Positions 44,905 to 54,076 of a DNA stretch of 64,000 nt are shown here, one piece after another. Numbering within the stretch: position 1 is the first letter of the stretch; the number at the start of each line of letters is the position of its first letter. The translations under genes and the position numbers were made by a program. The stretch is from Rohdeia sp041398665. GTDB taxonomy: Bacteria; Planctomycetota; UBA1135; GCA-002686595. The notes under the pieces are model-generated. The model did no database searches. It was not told where the DNA came from and saw nothing but the letters and a program-made list of their open reading frames with translations. Where the stretch lies: contig JAWKUH010000006.1 of assembly GCA_041398665.1 (NCBI GenBank), forward strand, positions 124,001-188,000, given 5' to 3'.

Positions 44905-47592
44905 GTGGTCAAGAAGAACGCAGACGGCATCACCCTCGTCATCGTCGAGTCGCCCACCAAGGCCAAGACGATCACGGGCTTCCTCCCCAAGGGGTACGTG
45001 GTGGAGGCGTCCGTGGGCCACGTCCGCGACCTGCCCACCTCCGCCAAGGAGATCCCGGCCTCCCACAAGGGCGAGAAGTGGGCGCGCCTCGGCATCGACA
45101 TCGACAACGACTTCGCGCCGCTCTACGTGGTGCCGCAGTCGAAGAAGGAGCAGGTCCGGAAGCTCAAGGACCTCGTCAAGCAGGCGGACGAGATCTATCT
45201 CGCGACCGATGAGGACCGCGAGGGCGAGTCGATCTCGTGGCACCTCATGGAGGTGTTGCAGCCCAAGGTGAAGCCGAAGCGCCTCGTGTTCCACGAGATC
45301 ACGCGCGAGGCCATCCACGAGGCGCTCGAGCACCCGCGCGACCTCCACGAGGGTCTGGTGCAGGCGCAGGAGACGCGGCGCCTGCTCGACCGCCTCTACG
45401 GCTACGAGGTGTCGCCGATCCTGTGGAAGAAGATCGGTCCCGGTCTCTCCGCGGGGCGCGTGCAGTCGGTCGCCGTGCGACTGATCGTGCAACGCGAGCG
45501 CGAGCGCAAGTCCTTCCGTCGCGCGACGTACTGGGACCTCGTCGGGAGCTTCGCGGCGCCGCAGGGGCGCTTCGACGCGACGCTCGTCACGGTCGACGGC
45601 AAGCGCGTCGCGTCGGGTCGCGACTTCGACCCCGACACCGGACTCCTCTCGGCCGGTTCGAACGCGCTGTGGATCGACGAAGCGGGTGCCCAGTCGCTCA
45701 TCGACGAACTGCGCGACGTCGCCTGGTCCGTCGAGTCGATCGAGAGCAAACCGTTCACCGAGCGGCCGAGCCCGCCGTTCACGACGTCGACGCTGCAGCA
45801 GGAGTCGAACCGCAAGTTGCGCCTCAGCGCGCGCGACACCATGCGGGCCGCGCAGCGACTCTACGAGAGCGGCTTCATCACCTACATGCGTACGGACTCG
45901 ACGACTCTCAGCGAGCAGGCCCTCGGCCACACGCGCGAGCAGATCGAACGGTTGTACGGCAAGGACTACCTGCCCGCCGAACCGCGCCGCTACAAGACGA
46001 AGGTCCAGAACGCGCAGGAGGCGCACGAGGCGATCCGTCCGGCCGGCGACTTCAGGACGCCCGACGACGTGCGCAAGCAGGTCGGTGCCGACGAGGCCCG
46101 CGTCTACGAGCTCATCTGGAAGCGCACGATGGCGTGCCAGATGGCCGACGCGAAGGGGCACCGCGTCACGCTCAAGGTGAAGGGCGGTCGCGCCGTCATG
46201 CAGACCTCGGGCAAGACCATCGACTTCCCGGGCTTCCTGCGCGCCTACGTCGAGGGCGCCGACGACCCGGAGGCGGAGCTCGCGGACAAGGAGACCGTGC
46301 TGCCCGCCGTGACCGCGGGTCAGTCCGTCGACTGCGAGAAGCTGGTCGCCAAGGACCACACGACGCAGCCGCCAGCGCGCTACACCGAGGCGTCGCTCGT
46401 GAAGGAGCTCGAGTCGAACGGCGTGGGTCGCCCCAGCACGTACGCCTCGATCATCGACACGATCCTGAGGCGCGAGTACGTCGTGAAGCAGAGCAACGCG
46501 CTCGTCCCGACGTTCACGGCGTTCGCCGTCGTCGGACTGCTCGAACGCCACTTCGAGAACCTCGTCGACGTCGAGTTCACGGCGCGCATGGAGAGCGACC
46601 TCGACCGCGTCTCGCTCGGCGAGATCGAGTCGACGCCGTACCTGCGCTCCTTCTACTTCGGGAACGGTCAGCCGGGCCTCAAGGACCTGCTCGTGCAGGA
46701 GATCGACCCGCGCGAGGCCTGCACGTTGCCGCTCGGCGAGGACGAGCAGGGCCGCACGATCAACGTGCGCGTCGGTCGTTACGGTCCGTACCTCGAGCGC
46801 GGCGACGAACGCGCGAGCATCCCGGAGGGGACGCCGCCCGACGAGATCACGCTCGAGCACGCGACGCTGCTGCTCGAGCGCGGCTCGGGACCGCAGGAGC
46901 TCGGGACGCATCCCGAGAGCGGCGAACCGGTGTTCCTGAAGTCCGGTCGCTTCGGCCCGTACGTCCAGCTCGGGACCGGCGACGACGGCGAGAAGCCGAA
47001 GATGAAGTCGCTCTTCCCCGGCATGGTGCCGGAGGAGGTCGACCTCGAGACCGCGCTCCGACTGCTGTCGATGCCGCGCACCGTCGGCACGCACCCGGAG
47101 AACGGCGAGCCGATCCTCGCCGACCTCGGTCGCTACGGTCCGTACCTGCGCTGCGGCAGCGAGACGCGCAGCCTCCAGACCCCCGAGCAGATCTTCGCGA
47201 TCGACGTCGACGAGGCGCTGAAGATCCTCGCCACGGAGAAGCGCGGAGGTCGCCGCGGCACGCCCGAGGTGCTGAAGGACCTCGGTGCGGAGGACGGCGG
47301 CGAGCCGGTGAAGCTGCTGAAGGGCCGCTACGGTCCCTACGTCACCGACGGCACGACGAACGCGTCGCTGCCGAAGGACCGCGAGCCGGACGGCGTGACG
47401 CTCGCCGAGGCGCGCGAGTGGCTGGCGGCCCGAGCCGCCGCCGGTCCGCGCAAGAAGAAGCGCTCGGCGAAGAAGACGTCGACCAAGAAGACCGCGAAGA
47501 AGGCGGCCAAGAAGGCGACGAAGAAGGCGGCCGGGAAGAAGACCGCCAAGAAGGCCGCGAAGAAGGCCGCCAACAAGTCGGCCGACGCGTAG
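44905..47592 (+). CDS. topA: DNA topoisomerase I
   Basis: An 895-residue type IA topoisomerase that relaxes negative supercoils. It has the TOPRIM domain (VIVESPTKAKTITGFLPKGY, with acidic DEDREGE), the active-site Tyr in SGFITYMRTDSTTLS, and the conserved GRPSTYASIIDTI. The C-terminus has three to four repeats of the GRYGPYL type in place of Cys4 zinc fingers. It ends in a Lys/Ala-rich tail (KKTAKKAAKKATKKAAGKK style), as in several high-GC phyla. The GTG start gives MVKKNADGI just before the TOPRIM fold. It is divergent from the helicase. Confidence 0.95.
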   Translation: MVKKNADGITLVIVESPTKAKTITGFLPKGYVVEASVGHVRDLPTSAKEIPASHKGEKWARLGIDIDNDFAPLYVVPQSKKEQVRKLKDLVKQADEIYLATDEDREGESISWHLMEVLQPKVKPKRLVFHEITREAIHEALEHPRDLHEGLVQAQETRRLLDRLYGYEVSPILWKKIGPGLSAGRVQSVAVRLIVQRERERKSFRRATYWDLVGSFAAPQGRFDATLVTVDGKRVASGRDFDPDTGLLSAGSNALWIDEAGAQSLIDELRDVAWSVESIESKPFTERPSPPFTTSTLQQESNRKLRLSARDTMRAAQRLYESGFITYMRTDSTTLSEQALGHTREQIERLYGKDYLPAEPRRYKTKVQNAQEAHEAIRPAGDFRTPDDVRKQVGADEARVYELIWKRTMACQMADAKGHRVTLKVKGGRAVMQTSGKTIDFPGFLRAYVEGADDPEAELADKETVLPAVTAGQSVDCEKLVAKDHTTQPPARYTEASLVKELESNGVGRPSTYASIIDTILRREYVVKQSNALVPTFTAFAVVGLLERHFENLVDVEFTARMESDLDRVSLGEIESTPYLRSFYFGNGQPGLKDLLVQEIDPREACTLPLGEDEQGRTINVRVGRYGPYLERGDERASIPEGTPPDEITLEHATLLLERGSGPQELGTHPESGEPVFLKSGRFGPYVQLGTGDDGEKPKMKSLFPGMVPEEVDLETALRLLSMPRTVGTHPENGEPILADLGRYGPYLRCGSETRSLQTPEQIFAIDVDEALKILATEKRGGRRGTPEVLKDLGAEDGGEPVKLLKGRYGPYVTDGTTNASLPKDREPDGVTLAEAREWLAARAAAGPRKKKRSAKKTSTKKTAKKAAKKATKKAAGKKTAKKAAKKAANKSADA

Positions 47593-47640
47593 CGCGCGAG
47601 CGCGTACGGCGCCGCTTCGCGGCGCGCGCCCCACGCAGGT

Positions 47641-47787
47641 TCACAGGGAGCCGGGGAGGACGGGGAGGAAGGCCCGTTCGTCGTTCCGCAACTCGACGAA
47701 TCCAGCGACTCGACGTCACCGCGCGCCGCAGCGGCTCATCGATCGCCGACAACGTTCGACCTCCCCGTCCTCCCCGCCTCCCTGTGA
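47641..47787. repeat. Long intergenic hairpin repeat, copy D
   Basis: 27-nt arms (47641-47667 and 47761-47787) match at 26 of 27 positions around a 93-nt loop. The arm starts TCACAGGGAGCCGGGGAGGA, a close relative of copy A. The right flank GTGGTCCGGCGCCGCAG is shared with copy A. GC palindromes flank it at about 47610 and 47800. Confidence 0.75.
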
Positions 47788-47877
47788 TTCGTGTGGTCCG
47801 GCGCCGCAGGCGCCGTTCGGGCGGAGGAGGGCCGCGCGGAAGCCCGCGGCGCAGGAGACGGAGGGGCTCGCGGGCGC

Positions 47878-47883
47878 TACGAT
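47878..47883 (+). promoter_or_regulatory. -10 box TACGAT upstream of the Leu/Phe/Val dehydrogenase
   Basis: GCTACGAT predicts a start near 47890 and a leader of about 120 nt to the ATG at 48012. I see no riboswitch class in the leader. Confidence 0.35.
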
Positions 47884-48011
47884 GGCCGGACTCGGGCGCG
47901 CGCACCAGGCTCGCTCGGAACCGCAACCACGCGAGCGCCGCGACCCCTCCGCGCGACTCGCGGATCGACACGGCGCGCGAAGCACGCCCTCACGAAGACG
48001 CCACCTCCCAC

Positions 48012-49073
48012 ATGGACATCACCGAGATCCCGGTCGACGGCTACGAGCGCGTCGCCCGCTGCCGCGACCAGGCCACGGGGCTCCACGCGATCATCGCGGT
48101 GCACGACACCACCCTCGGGCCCGCGCTCGGCGGCATGCGCATGCTGCCCTACGCGTCGGAGGACGAGGCGCTGTTCGACGTGAAGCGCCTCGCGCGCGGC
48201 ATGACGTACAAGTCGGCGGTCGCGGAGACGGGTCTCGGCGGCGGCAAGTCCGTCGTGATCGGCGACCCCGGCGAGGTGAAGTCGCCCGAGCTCTTCCAGG
48301 CGATGGGTCGCTTCGTCGACAGCTTCGGCGGCAAGTACATCACCGCCGAGGACATGAACATCGGCATCGCGGACCTCGAAGAGGTGCGCAAGTCGACGAA
48401 GTACGTCACCGGACTCTCGCGCGAGGCCGGCGGCTCGGGCAACCCGAGCCCCTACACCGCGCGCGGCGTGGTGCAGGGGATGCGCGCGGTGCTCCGCGAG
48501 GTGTTCGGCGACGAGTCGTTCACCGGCCGGTCCGTCCTGATCCAGGGCGTCGGCGCCGTCGGCGGTGCCATGGCGCGGATGCTCGTCGAGCGCGGTGCGA
48601 AGGTCCTCGTGTGCGACCTCAACGAGAAGCGCGCGAAGGACCTCGGGCGCGAGCTCGGCGTCGACGTCGTCGCCGACAAGGGCCACCACGCGCTCGAGGT
48701 CGACGTGTACGCGCCCTGCGCGCGCGGCGCCGGCGTCAACGACCAGACCATCGGCGAACTGCGCTGCAAGGCGATCGCGGGCTGCGCCAACAACGTGCTG
48801 CTCGAGGAGCGCCACGGCGACGAGCTCAAGGAGCGCGGGATCCTCTATGCCCCGGACTACGTGATCAACGCGGGCGGCATCATCAACGTGTCGGTCGAGG
48901 TCCAGCCCGGCGGCTACGACGAGAAGCGCGCGGTCGAGCGCATCGACCGGATCTACGACAACCTCCTCGAGGTCTTCGCCATCTCGCGCGGCGAGGGCAT
49001 CTCGACCAACCTCGCGGCGGATCGCCTGGCCGAGCGCCGACTCGCCGAGGCGCGCCAGCAGCAGAACGTCTGA
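48012..49073 (+). CDS. Leu/Phe/Val (amino-acid) dehydrogenase
   Basis: A 353-residue NAD-dependent oxidoreductase of the Glu/Leu/Phe/Val dehydrogenase family, deaminating branched-chain or aromatic amino acids. It has the N-terminal substrate domain with ALGGMRMLPYASEDEALFDV and the catalytic Lys in GMTYKSAVAETGLGGGKSVV. The Rossmann fold is at VLIQGVGAVGGAMARMLVER. The end region is CANNVLLEERHGDELKERGI with YVINAGGIINV. The Lys and NAGG motifs fit leucine dehydrogenase best. Single gene, followed by a strong terminator. Confidence 0.9.
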   Translation: MDITEIPVDGYERVARCRDQATGLHAIIAVHDTTLGPALGGMRMLPYASEDEALFDVKRLARGMTYKSAVAETGLGGGKSVVIGDPGEVKSPELFQAMGRFVDSFGGKYITAEDMNIGIADLEEVRKSTKYVTGLSREAGGSGNPSPYTARGVVQGMRAVLREVFGDESFTGRSVLIQGVGAVGGAMARMLVERGAKVLVCDLNEKRAKDLGRELGVDVVADKGHHALEVDVYAPCARGAGVNDQTIGELRCKAIAGCANNVLLEERHGDELKERGILYAPDYVINAGGIINVSVEVQPGGYDEKRAVERIDRIYDNLLEVFAISRGEGISTNLAADRLAERRLAEARQQQNV

Positions 49074-49094
49074 CACGTCCGGACGTCGAACGAA

Positions 49095-49137
49095 CCGCGG
49101 GAGACGGGCGAGCAGAGGGCTCGCCCGTCTCCCGCGG
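49095..49137 (+). terminator. Strong hairpin after the amino-acid dehydrogenase
   Basis: Perfect 19-nt arms (49095-49113 and 49119-49137) with a five-base loop lie about 20 bp after the stop. No T-run follows, as for the other hairpins here. Confidence 0.7.
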
Positions 49138-49280
49138 CTCCGTTCCCGCGCCGTCTCGACGCGAGGTCGCTCGATGCGCGCTGACCGCCGATTGACCCGG
49201 ACTTCACGCTCCCTTCGTCCGGCTTTGCGAGCGTGTTGACGTTCCGGCGCACCGCGCCGCCGTCCGAAGCCCCGAAGGTC

Positions 49281-50303
49281 ATGCGCCACCAACCGAGCCA
49301 CCGCCTCGCCCTCGTCCTCGCCCTCGCGTCCGCTCTCGCGAGCTGCGGCACGCCGAACCTCTCCGGCGACCCGTCGACGGGCGCACAGCTCGCCCCGCAG
49401 GCTCGCGCGGAAGGGCCCGCCGCGAACGCACCGTCGACGCAGCCCGCCGCGGCGCGCGAGGAGACGGAGGACGACTCGCCAGCACCGCTGCCGCACGCCG
49501 TCTACCGCAAGGACGGCTTCTTCGTGAGCGAGGCGTCGTCGAAGCGCGGTCGCCTGCTGTGGGTCTTCGCCGAGGGGTCGCAGGACCTCGCCGAGTGGCG
49601 CCGCGACGGCGAACTCGCGAAGAGCACGAGCCTGATCGGCGCGGGGCCCGCCGGAGCGACGCTGCGCTCGGGCGACCGCGACACGCTCCTCCGCTACCTC
49701 GGTGCGAAGGACGGCTTCTGGGTCGACGTCGGCCACCTGGGTCGACGCGAGTTCCTGTGGGTGTTCCGCGAGGACTCGGACGAGCTGCGCGAGTACGCCG
49801 CGAACGGCGAGCTCGGCAAGAACGTCACGCTCATCGGCGCGGGACCGCTCGGCGTCACGCTGCGCGGCGGCGATCGCGAGACGCTCCTCGAGTACGCCGG
49901 CACCAAGCCGGGCTACGTCGTCTCGCTCGGCCACATCGGTTCGCGCGAGTTCCTGTGGGTCTTCGAGGAGGGCTCGGCGGCTCTCGACGAGTTCCGTGCG
50001 AAGGGCGAGCCCGCGCAGAGCGTCACGTTCGTCGGCGGCGGTCCGCAGGGACTGACGCTGCGCGGTGCGGATCGCGGAACGCTGCTGCTGTACGCGGCGC
50101 GCAAGCCGGGCTACCACGTCGAGCTCGGCCGCCTCGGGAACCGCGAGTTCGTCTGGGTCTTCGAGGAAGGCACGCCGGAGCTCGAGCGCTTCCTCGCGAG
50201 CGGCGACCCCACGCAGAACGTCACGCTCGTCGGAGAAGGTCCGATGGGGGCGACGCTGCGCGGGCCCGACCGCCGGACGCTGCAGCGCTACCGCGCGCTC
50301 TGA
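49281..50303 (+). CDS. Lipoprotein made of four ~65-residue repeats
   Basis: A 340-residue lipoprotein (lipobox LASC after ALVLALASALASC). After a Pro/Ala-rich linker (residues 18-70) come four tandem repeats of about 65 residues. Each has the pattern REFLWVFEEGS, then a variable helix-like stretch, then a VTLIGAGPLGVTLRGGDR motif, then TLLEYAGTKPGY and a VSLGHIG turn. The repeats differ enough to be old. I do not recognise the unit. It may form a beta-propeller-like or solenoid structure. The ATG at 49281 follows GAAGG. A bidirectional terminator follows the gene. Confidence 0.78.
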   Translation: MRHQPSHRLALVLALASALASCGTPNLSGDPSTGAQLAPQARAEGPAANAPSTQPAAAREETEDDSPAPLPHAVYRKDGFFVSEASSKRGRLLWVFAEGSQDLAEWRRDGELAKSTSLIGAGPAGATLRSGDRDTLLRYLGAKDGFWVDVGHLGRREFLWVFREDSDELREYAANGELGKNVTLIGAGPLGVTLRGGDRETLLEYAGTKPGYVVSLGHIGSREFLWVFEEGSAALDEFRAKGEPAQSVTFVGGGPQGLTLRGADRGTLLLYAARKPGYHVELGRLGNREFVWVFEEGTPELERFLASGDPTQNVTLVGEGPMGATLRGPDRRTLQRYRAL

Positions 50304-50321
50304 GTCGACGTCGGAGCCGCA

Positions 50322-50373
50322 CGAACGCCGGGAGCCCGGTGCACCGCGAGGCGCACCGGGCTTCCGGCGTTCG
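50322..50373. terminator. Bidirectional hairpin between convergent genes
   Basis: 21-nt arms (50322-50342 and 50353-50373) pair fully, with one G.T, over a ten-base loop between the repeat lipoprotein and the kinase gene. It should serve both strands. Confidence 0.7.
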
Positions 50374-50403
50374 CGCGGGACGTCGTCCCGCACCGTGTCC
50401 CGT

Positions 50404-51330
50404 TCACTGCTTGCGCAGGAACGCGACGAGGTCCGCCTCGAGCTCCTCGAGGCCGTAGTCCGGCACCGTGAGGCACTTGTAGACGAGCTTCTCGAGCGCC
50501 GGCGGCGAGTTCGGGTTGAGCTCGGAGGGCGGCGTGTAGGAGAGGAAGTAGGACAGGCTGAGGCGTTCGACCTCGCCGCCCTGCTCGCGACCCGCGTACT
50601 TCCACGGCGCGTCCTCGAAGGGCAGCGCACCGGTGAGGATCTCGTAGAGCATCACGCCGATGCCCATGACGTCCGCCTTGCTCGTCATGAGCAGCAGCGG
50701 GTTGTAGTGCGGCGTCGTCGAGACCAGCGCGCGCTCGCCGTCGCGCATCGCGGGGTCGATCATCACGACCGAGCCCGACGGTTTGACGATGACGTTCTCC
50801 GGCTTGAGGTCGCCGTGGTAGGCGAGCGAGCCGCTCCGCTCGAGGCGCATGAGCGTGCGCACGATCGAGAGGAACCAGTTGAGGCGGATGCCTTCGAGCG
50901 CACGGATCTTCTCGCGCAGCGTCTTGCCCTGCACGTAGTCCATGACGAGGACAGGGCGTCCCTCGTGGTCGATGACGTCGCGCAGGCGAACCACGTTCTG
51001 GCTGCGGACGCTCTCGAGCAGCGAACCCTCGTGGCGCAGCAGCGAGTCGATCTCGTGCAGGTCGAGGAAGTCGATGCGCGCTCCGTCGTTGCGGAAGAAC
51101 ACGGCTTCGCCCGGCGACTCGTCCGGACTGATCCAGTCCGGCGAGCGACGGTTGGTGACCTCGAGGCAACGCGTCAGATAGCGACCGCCGCCGGCCATGT
51201 CGCCGACCTTGAGGGCGACGCGGTTCCCGCGCGGGTCCTCCGCCAGATAGACGCAGGAGAACGCGCCGCGGGCGAGGAAGTCGACGACTTGGTAGCGACC
51301 GATGGCGGCGCCGGTTTCGAGCCTGATCAT
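50404..51330 (-). CDS. Atypical Ser/Thr protein kinase domain protein
   Basis: A 308-residue soluble protein with a kinase fold. It has a Gly-rich loop (DFLARGAFSCVYLAEDPRGN), the ATP Lys in RVALKVGD, a catalytic loop YHGDLKPENVIVK (HGD where HRD is usual, but Asp, Lys and Asn are kept), and VVMIDPAMRDGER where DFG is expected (DPA). The metal-binding Asp is therefore present. There is no membrane segment or sensor domain. The ATG at 51330 begins MIRLETGAAIGRYQVVDFLA. The pocket residues look active but the Gly to Ala change in DFG is unusual. Confidence 0.8.
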   Translation of the reverse strand: MIRLETGAAIGRYQVVDFLARGAFSCVYLAEDPRGNRVALKVGDMAGGGRYLTRCLEVTNRRSPDWISPDESPGEAVFFRNDGARIDFLDLHEIDSLLRHEGSLLESVRSQNVVRLRDVIDHEGRPVLVMDYVQGKTLREKIRALEGIRLNWFLSIVRTLMRLERSGSLAYHGDLKPENVIVKPSGSVVMIDPAMRDGERALVSTTPHYNPLLLMTSKADVMGIGVMLYEILTGALPFEDAPWKYAGREQGGEVERLSLSYFLSYTPPSELNPNSPPALEKLVYKCLTVPDYGLEELEADLVAFLRKQ

Positions 51331-51441
51331 GGGGCGGATGGGGGTGCCTGGTGATCCGCGACGCAGCGGTCGCACGCCCTCCTTCGACCCGCGCGCCCCC
51401 GCGCATTGAGTCCCCGCCGACCCCGATCCGCCCCGATGCCG

Positions 51442-51867
51442 TCAGCGCCCCCGGGAGGCCGCGATGTCGGGCGCGCGCTCGAGCCCGAGGAGCCGCATCA
51501 CCCCCTCCTCGAGCGTCCCGCTCCCGATGTGTTCCGGCGTGTCCCGGTGGGGGCGGTGGGCCCAGAAGCGGCCGCGCTCGTCGACCATCCCGACCTCCTG
51601 GTCCCAGCGGTTCCTGACGGAGTAGTAGTGACCTTGGGGTGAAGTCGCGCTTCCGTACTCGTGAACATGGCCGACGACGGCCCCGTCGAGCCGGACGTCG
51701 TACACCGCGCTCAGGCTGCGGTGCACGGCGGCTCCGCCGGGATCGGACGGCGACTCCCGCTCGGTGACGATGCAGCCTTGGAGCAGGGCGGCGAGGAGTG
51801 CGGACGCGAGTCCCATCGGCGCGACCCGTCGGGCCCGTTCGGAGCGGTGGTGGGAGGAGCGGTTCAT
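51442..51867 (-). CDS. Small predicted lipoprotein
   Basis: A 141-residue protein with a basic start and a lipobox (LLQGC after LASALLAALLQGC). The mature part has DVRLDGAVVGHVHEYGSATS and VRNRWDQEVGMVDERGRFWA, a pattern like a small beta-sandwich. I know no family. Its ATG overlaps the stop of the YfhO-like gene (ATGA), so the two are co-translated. Confidence 0.7.
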   Translation of the reverse strand: MNRSSHHRSERARRVAPMGLASALLAALLQGCIVTERESPSDPGGAAVHRSLSAVYDVRLDGAVVGHVHEYGSATSPQGHYYSVRNRWDQEVGMVDERGRFWAHRPHRDTPEHIGSGTLEEGVMRLLGLERAPDIAASRGR

Positions 51868-54008
51868 CCCGGAGGGGCATCGGCGCGTCGGCGACGCGGC
51901 AGGAGCAGGAAGGCGAGCGCGACCGCGCCCAGCCCCGCCAGCAGGAGGCCGGTCCGGAAGGACGCGGGCTCGTACCGCATCTCGACGCGGTGGTCGCCGC
52001 TCGTGAGCCACACGCCGCGCAGGGCGTGGTCGACGGCGACGATCTCCGACTCCTCGCCGTCGACCTCCGCGATCCAGCCCGGATAGTTCGCGTCGGCGAC
52101 GACCAGGAGTGCCGGAGCGTCGGCGCGCACGTCGATCGCGAGGCGCCTCGGTTCGTCGACGACGAGCTCCGCGCGCCCCGGCGGCGCGTCGTGCGCGGCG
52201 ACCTCGAAGGGAGGCGGCGCCTCCACGATCGCGACGAGCGGGTCGAAGTCCTCGGCGCCGAGCAGGGCGAGCCGCTGCTCGGCGTCCGACACGACGCGGT
52301 GACCGCGCGCCAGGTACGCGCGGTCGAGCGCTCCCGGGTTCTCGTAGACGCGCAGCCCGCCGGGTCCCTCGAACGCGAGTGCGAAGGGCGGCGGCATCGC
52401 CGAGCTCGTGACGACCCAGCGCAGCGCGAGCGCGTTCGCGAGCGGGATCGAGCGGTCGAAGTACGCCACGTACTTCAGGAACGTGCGCCGCGCCGGGTCG
52501 GTCGTGAGCAAACCGACGAGCTCGGTCACCCGGTCGAGCTCGATCGAGTCGTAGCCGTGGGGCACCGACACGTGGAACGGCAGGTTCGCGTTCGGGGCGA
52601 GCGTCATCGCGTCGGTCCCGATCGCGCGTCCCTCGACGCCGCCGAGGAACGACAGCGTCGGCGTCGGCGCGAACACGTCGTCCCGTGCACAGGTCGGGTT
52701 GATCCCGCGCCCGAACGCCACGAGCTCGATCGCGGCGACGGCGACGGCGACGGCCGCCGCGGCGGGGCGACCGCCGCGAGGGAGCCGCGCGAGCACCGCG
52801 TCGAGCCCGTACGCCGCGAGACACGCGAGCCCGAACGCGAGCAGGAGCGCGAAGCGCATGACCTTGGTCGACGCGAGCACCGGCGTCGCGCGCGCGAGGT
52901 CGTAGATCGGCGGGACCTGCCACGCGAGGCACGCGGCGAGCGCCGTCCCGAGGAGCGCGAGCGTCCAACCGCGCGAGCGGCGCCGGATCGCGACCGCCGC
53001 TCCGACGAGGGCGAGGCCGAGCGCCACGAGGCCCACGTGACCGCCGACGACCTCGTTGAAGTTGAGGTGGCTCCCGTTCGGACCCGTGTAGCTCCCGTCG
53101 AGCGGACTGCCGTGGAACCACGGGTCGAGGAGGAGCACGGCGGCGCGCCACGGCTCGAGCGAGGACGTCACGTCGACGTCGGCGAAGAGCGAACTCGCGC
53201 GCGACAGGCCGAGGTACTCGACGAACGGGAGGACCTGCGGAGCGGCGAGCGCCGCTCCGATCGCGGCGCCGACGGCGAGTCGCGCGAGAGCCGACGCTCC
53301 GACCCTCGGCGCTCCGACGACCGTCGCGCGGGCCGCGACGTACGCGGCCACGGCGACGCCGACGTGCAGCGCGGTCTGCACGTGTCCCCCGACGCCGGCG
53401 GCGGCGACCCAGAGTGCGACGACCGCGGTGCCGCGCGCGTCGGGGCGCGACGCGACGCGCTCAACGCTCCACAGGGCGAGCGGCAGGAGCAGCGCGACGT
53501 TCGTGTGCGGATGGCCGAGCCAGACGACCTGGAACCCGCACAGCGCGTACGCGACCGAGCCCAGCGTCGCCGCGGCCCGACCGAGTCCGATCCGCCGGAG
53601 GAACGCGCCGCAGAGCACGCCGGCGAGGACGAGCTTCGCCGCCGCGATCCACGCGAGGAGCGACCAGTTCCCCGTCGCGAGCAGCGGCCAGTCGAGCGGC
53701 CACAGCAGTCCGCCCGTCACCGCCGCGTGGACGGGCTGCCCGAGGTAGTCGTAGGGGTTCCAGAGCGGCACCTCGCCCGCCGCGAGCCGCTCGGCGAAGA
53801 AGGCCTTCCACGGCAGGGTCACGAGCGGCTGGTCGAGGAGCAGCTCGTTCGTCGGCGCGAGGGTCGTCTCGCTCCTCCACGGCTCGAACGGCGCGAGCGC
53901 GTCGTACGGCGCCAGCACACGACCGCCGAACAGGCTCTCGGAGAGGAGCGCCGCGACCGCGGCGAGCACCACGAGCGTCGGGAGGAGGGAGCGGATCCGG
54001 TCGAACAT
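51864..54008 (-). CDS. YfhO-like multi-pass membrane protein
   Basis: A 714-residue protein with about a dozen membrane helices and a soluble C-terminal region. The first outer loop carries VPLWNPYDYLGQPVHAAVTG, and FNEVVGGHVGLVALGLALVG follows later. These are typical of the YfhO / GT-C-like family that decorates polymers such as teichoic acids or surface glycans. The substrate here is unknown. The ATG at 54008 gives a clear signal-anchor (LLPTLVVLAAVAALLSESLF). It is divergent from the aminopeptidase gene. Confidence 0.8.
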   Translation of the reverse strand: MFDRIRSLLPTLVVLAAVAALLSESLFGGRVLAPYDALAPFEPWRSETTLAPTNELLLDQPLVTLPWKAFFAERLAAGEVPLWNPYDYLGQPVHAAVTGGLLWPLDWPLLATGNWSLLAWIAAAKLVLAGVLCGAFLRRIGLGRAAATLGSVAYALCGFQVVWLGHPHTNVALLLPLALWSVERVASRPDARGTAVVALWVAAAGVGGHVQTALHVGVAVAAYVAARATVVGAPRVGASALARLAVGAAIGAALAAPQVLPFVEYLGLSRASSLFADVDVTSSLEPWRAAVLLLDPWFHGSPLDGSYTGPNGSHLNFNEVVGGHVGLVALGLALVGAAVAIRRRSRGWTLALLGTALAACLAWQVPPIYDLARATPVLASTKVMRFALLLAFGLACLAAYGLDAVLARLPRGGRPAAAAVAVAVAAIELVAFGRGINPTCARDDVFAPTPTLSFLGGVEGRAIGTDAMTLAPNANLPFHVSVPHGYDSIELDRVTELVGLLTTDPARRTFLKYVAYFDRSIPLANALALRWVVTSSAMPPPFALAFEGPGGLRVYENPGALDRAYLARGHRVVSDAEQRLALLGAEDFDPLVAIVEAPPPFEVAAHDAPPGRAELVVDEPRRLAIDVRADAPALLVVADANYPGWIAEVDGEESEIVAVDHALRGVWLTSGDHRVEMRYEPASFRTGLLLAGLGAVALAFLLLPRRRRADAPPG

Positions 54009-54062
54009 CGCGATCGGCGGGCGGAAGCGGCCAGTCTCCTGGCCGTTCGCCTCCCGCGGCAC

Positions 54063-54068
54063 TATCTT
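54063..54068 (+). promoter_or_regulatory. -10 box TATCTT, 8 nt before a GTG start (leaderless)
   Basis: TATCTT ends eight bases before the GTG at 54077 of the methionine aminopeptidase gene. It lies in the 68-bp divergent gap with the YfhO-like gene. Confidence 0.45.
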
Positions 54069-54076
54069 CTGCCCCG

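Noticed and set aside
49192..49197. TTGACC as a -35 box for the repeat lipoprotein
   Set aside because: No TANNNT box lies 16-18 bp downstream.
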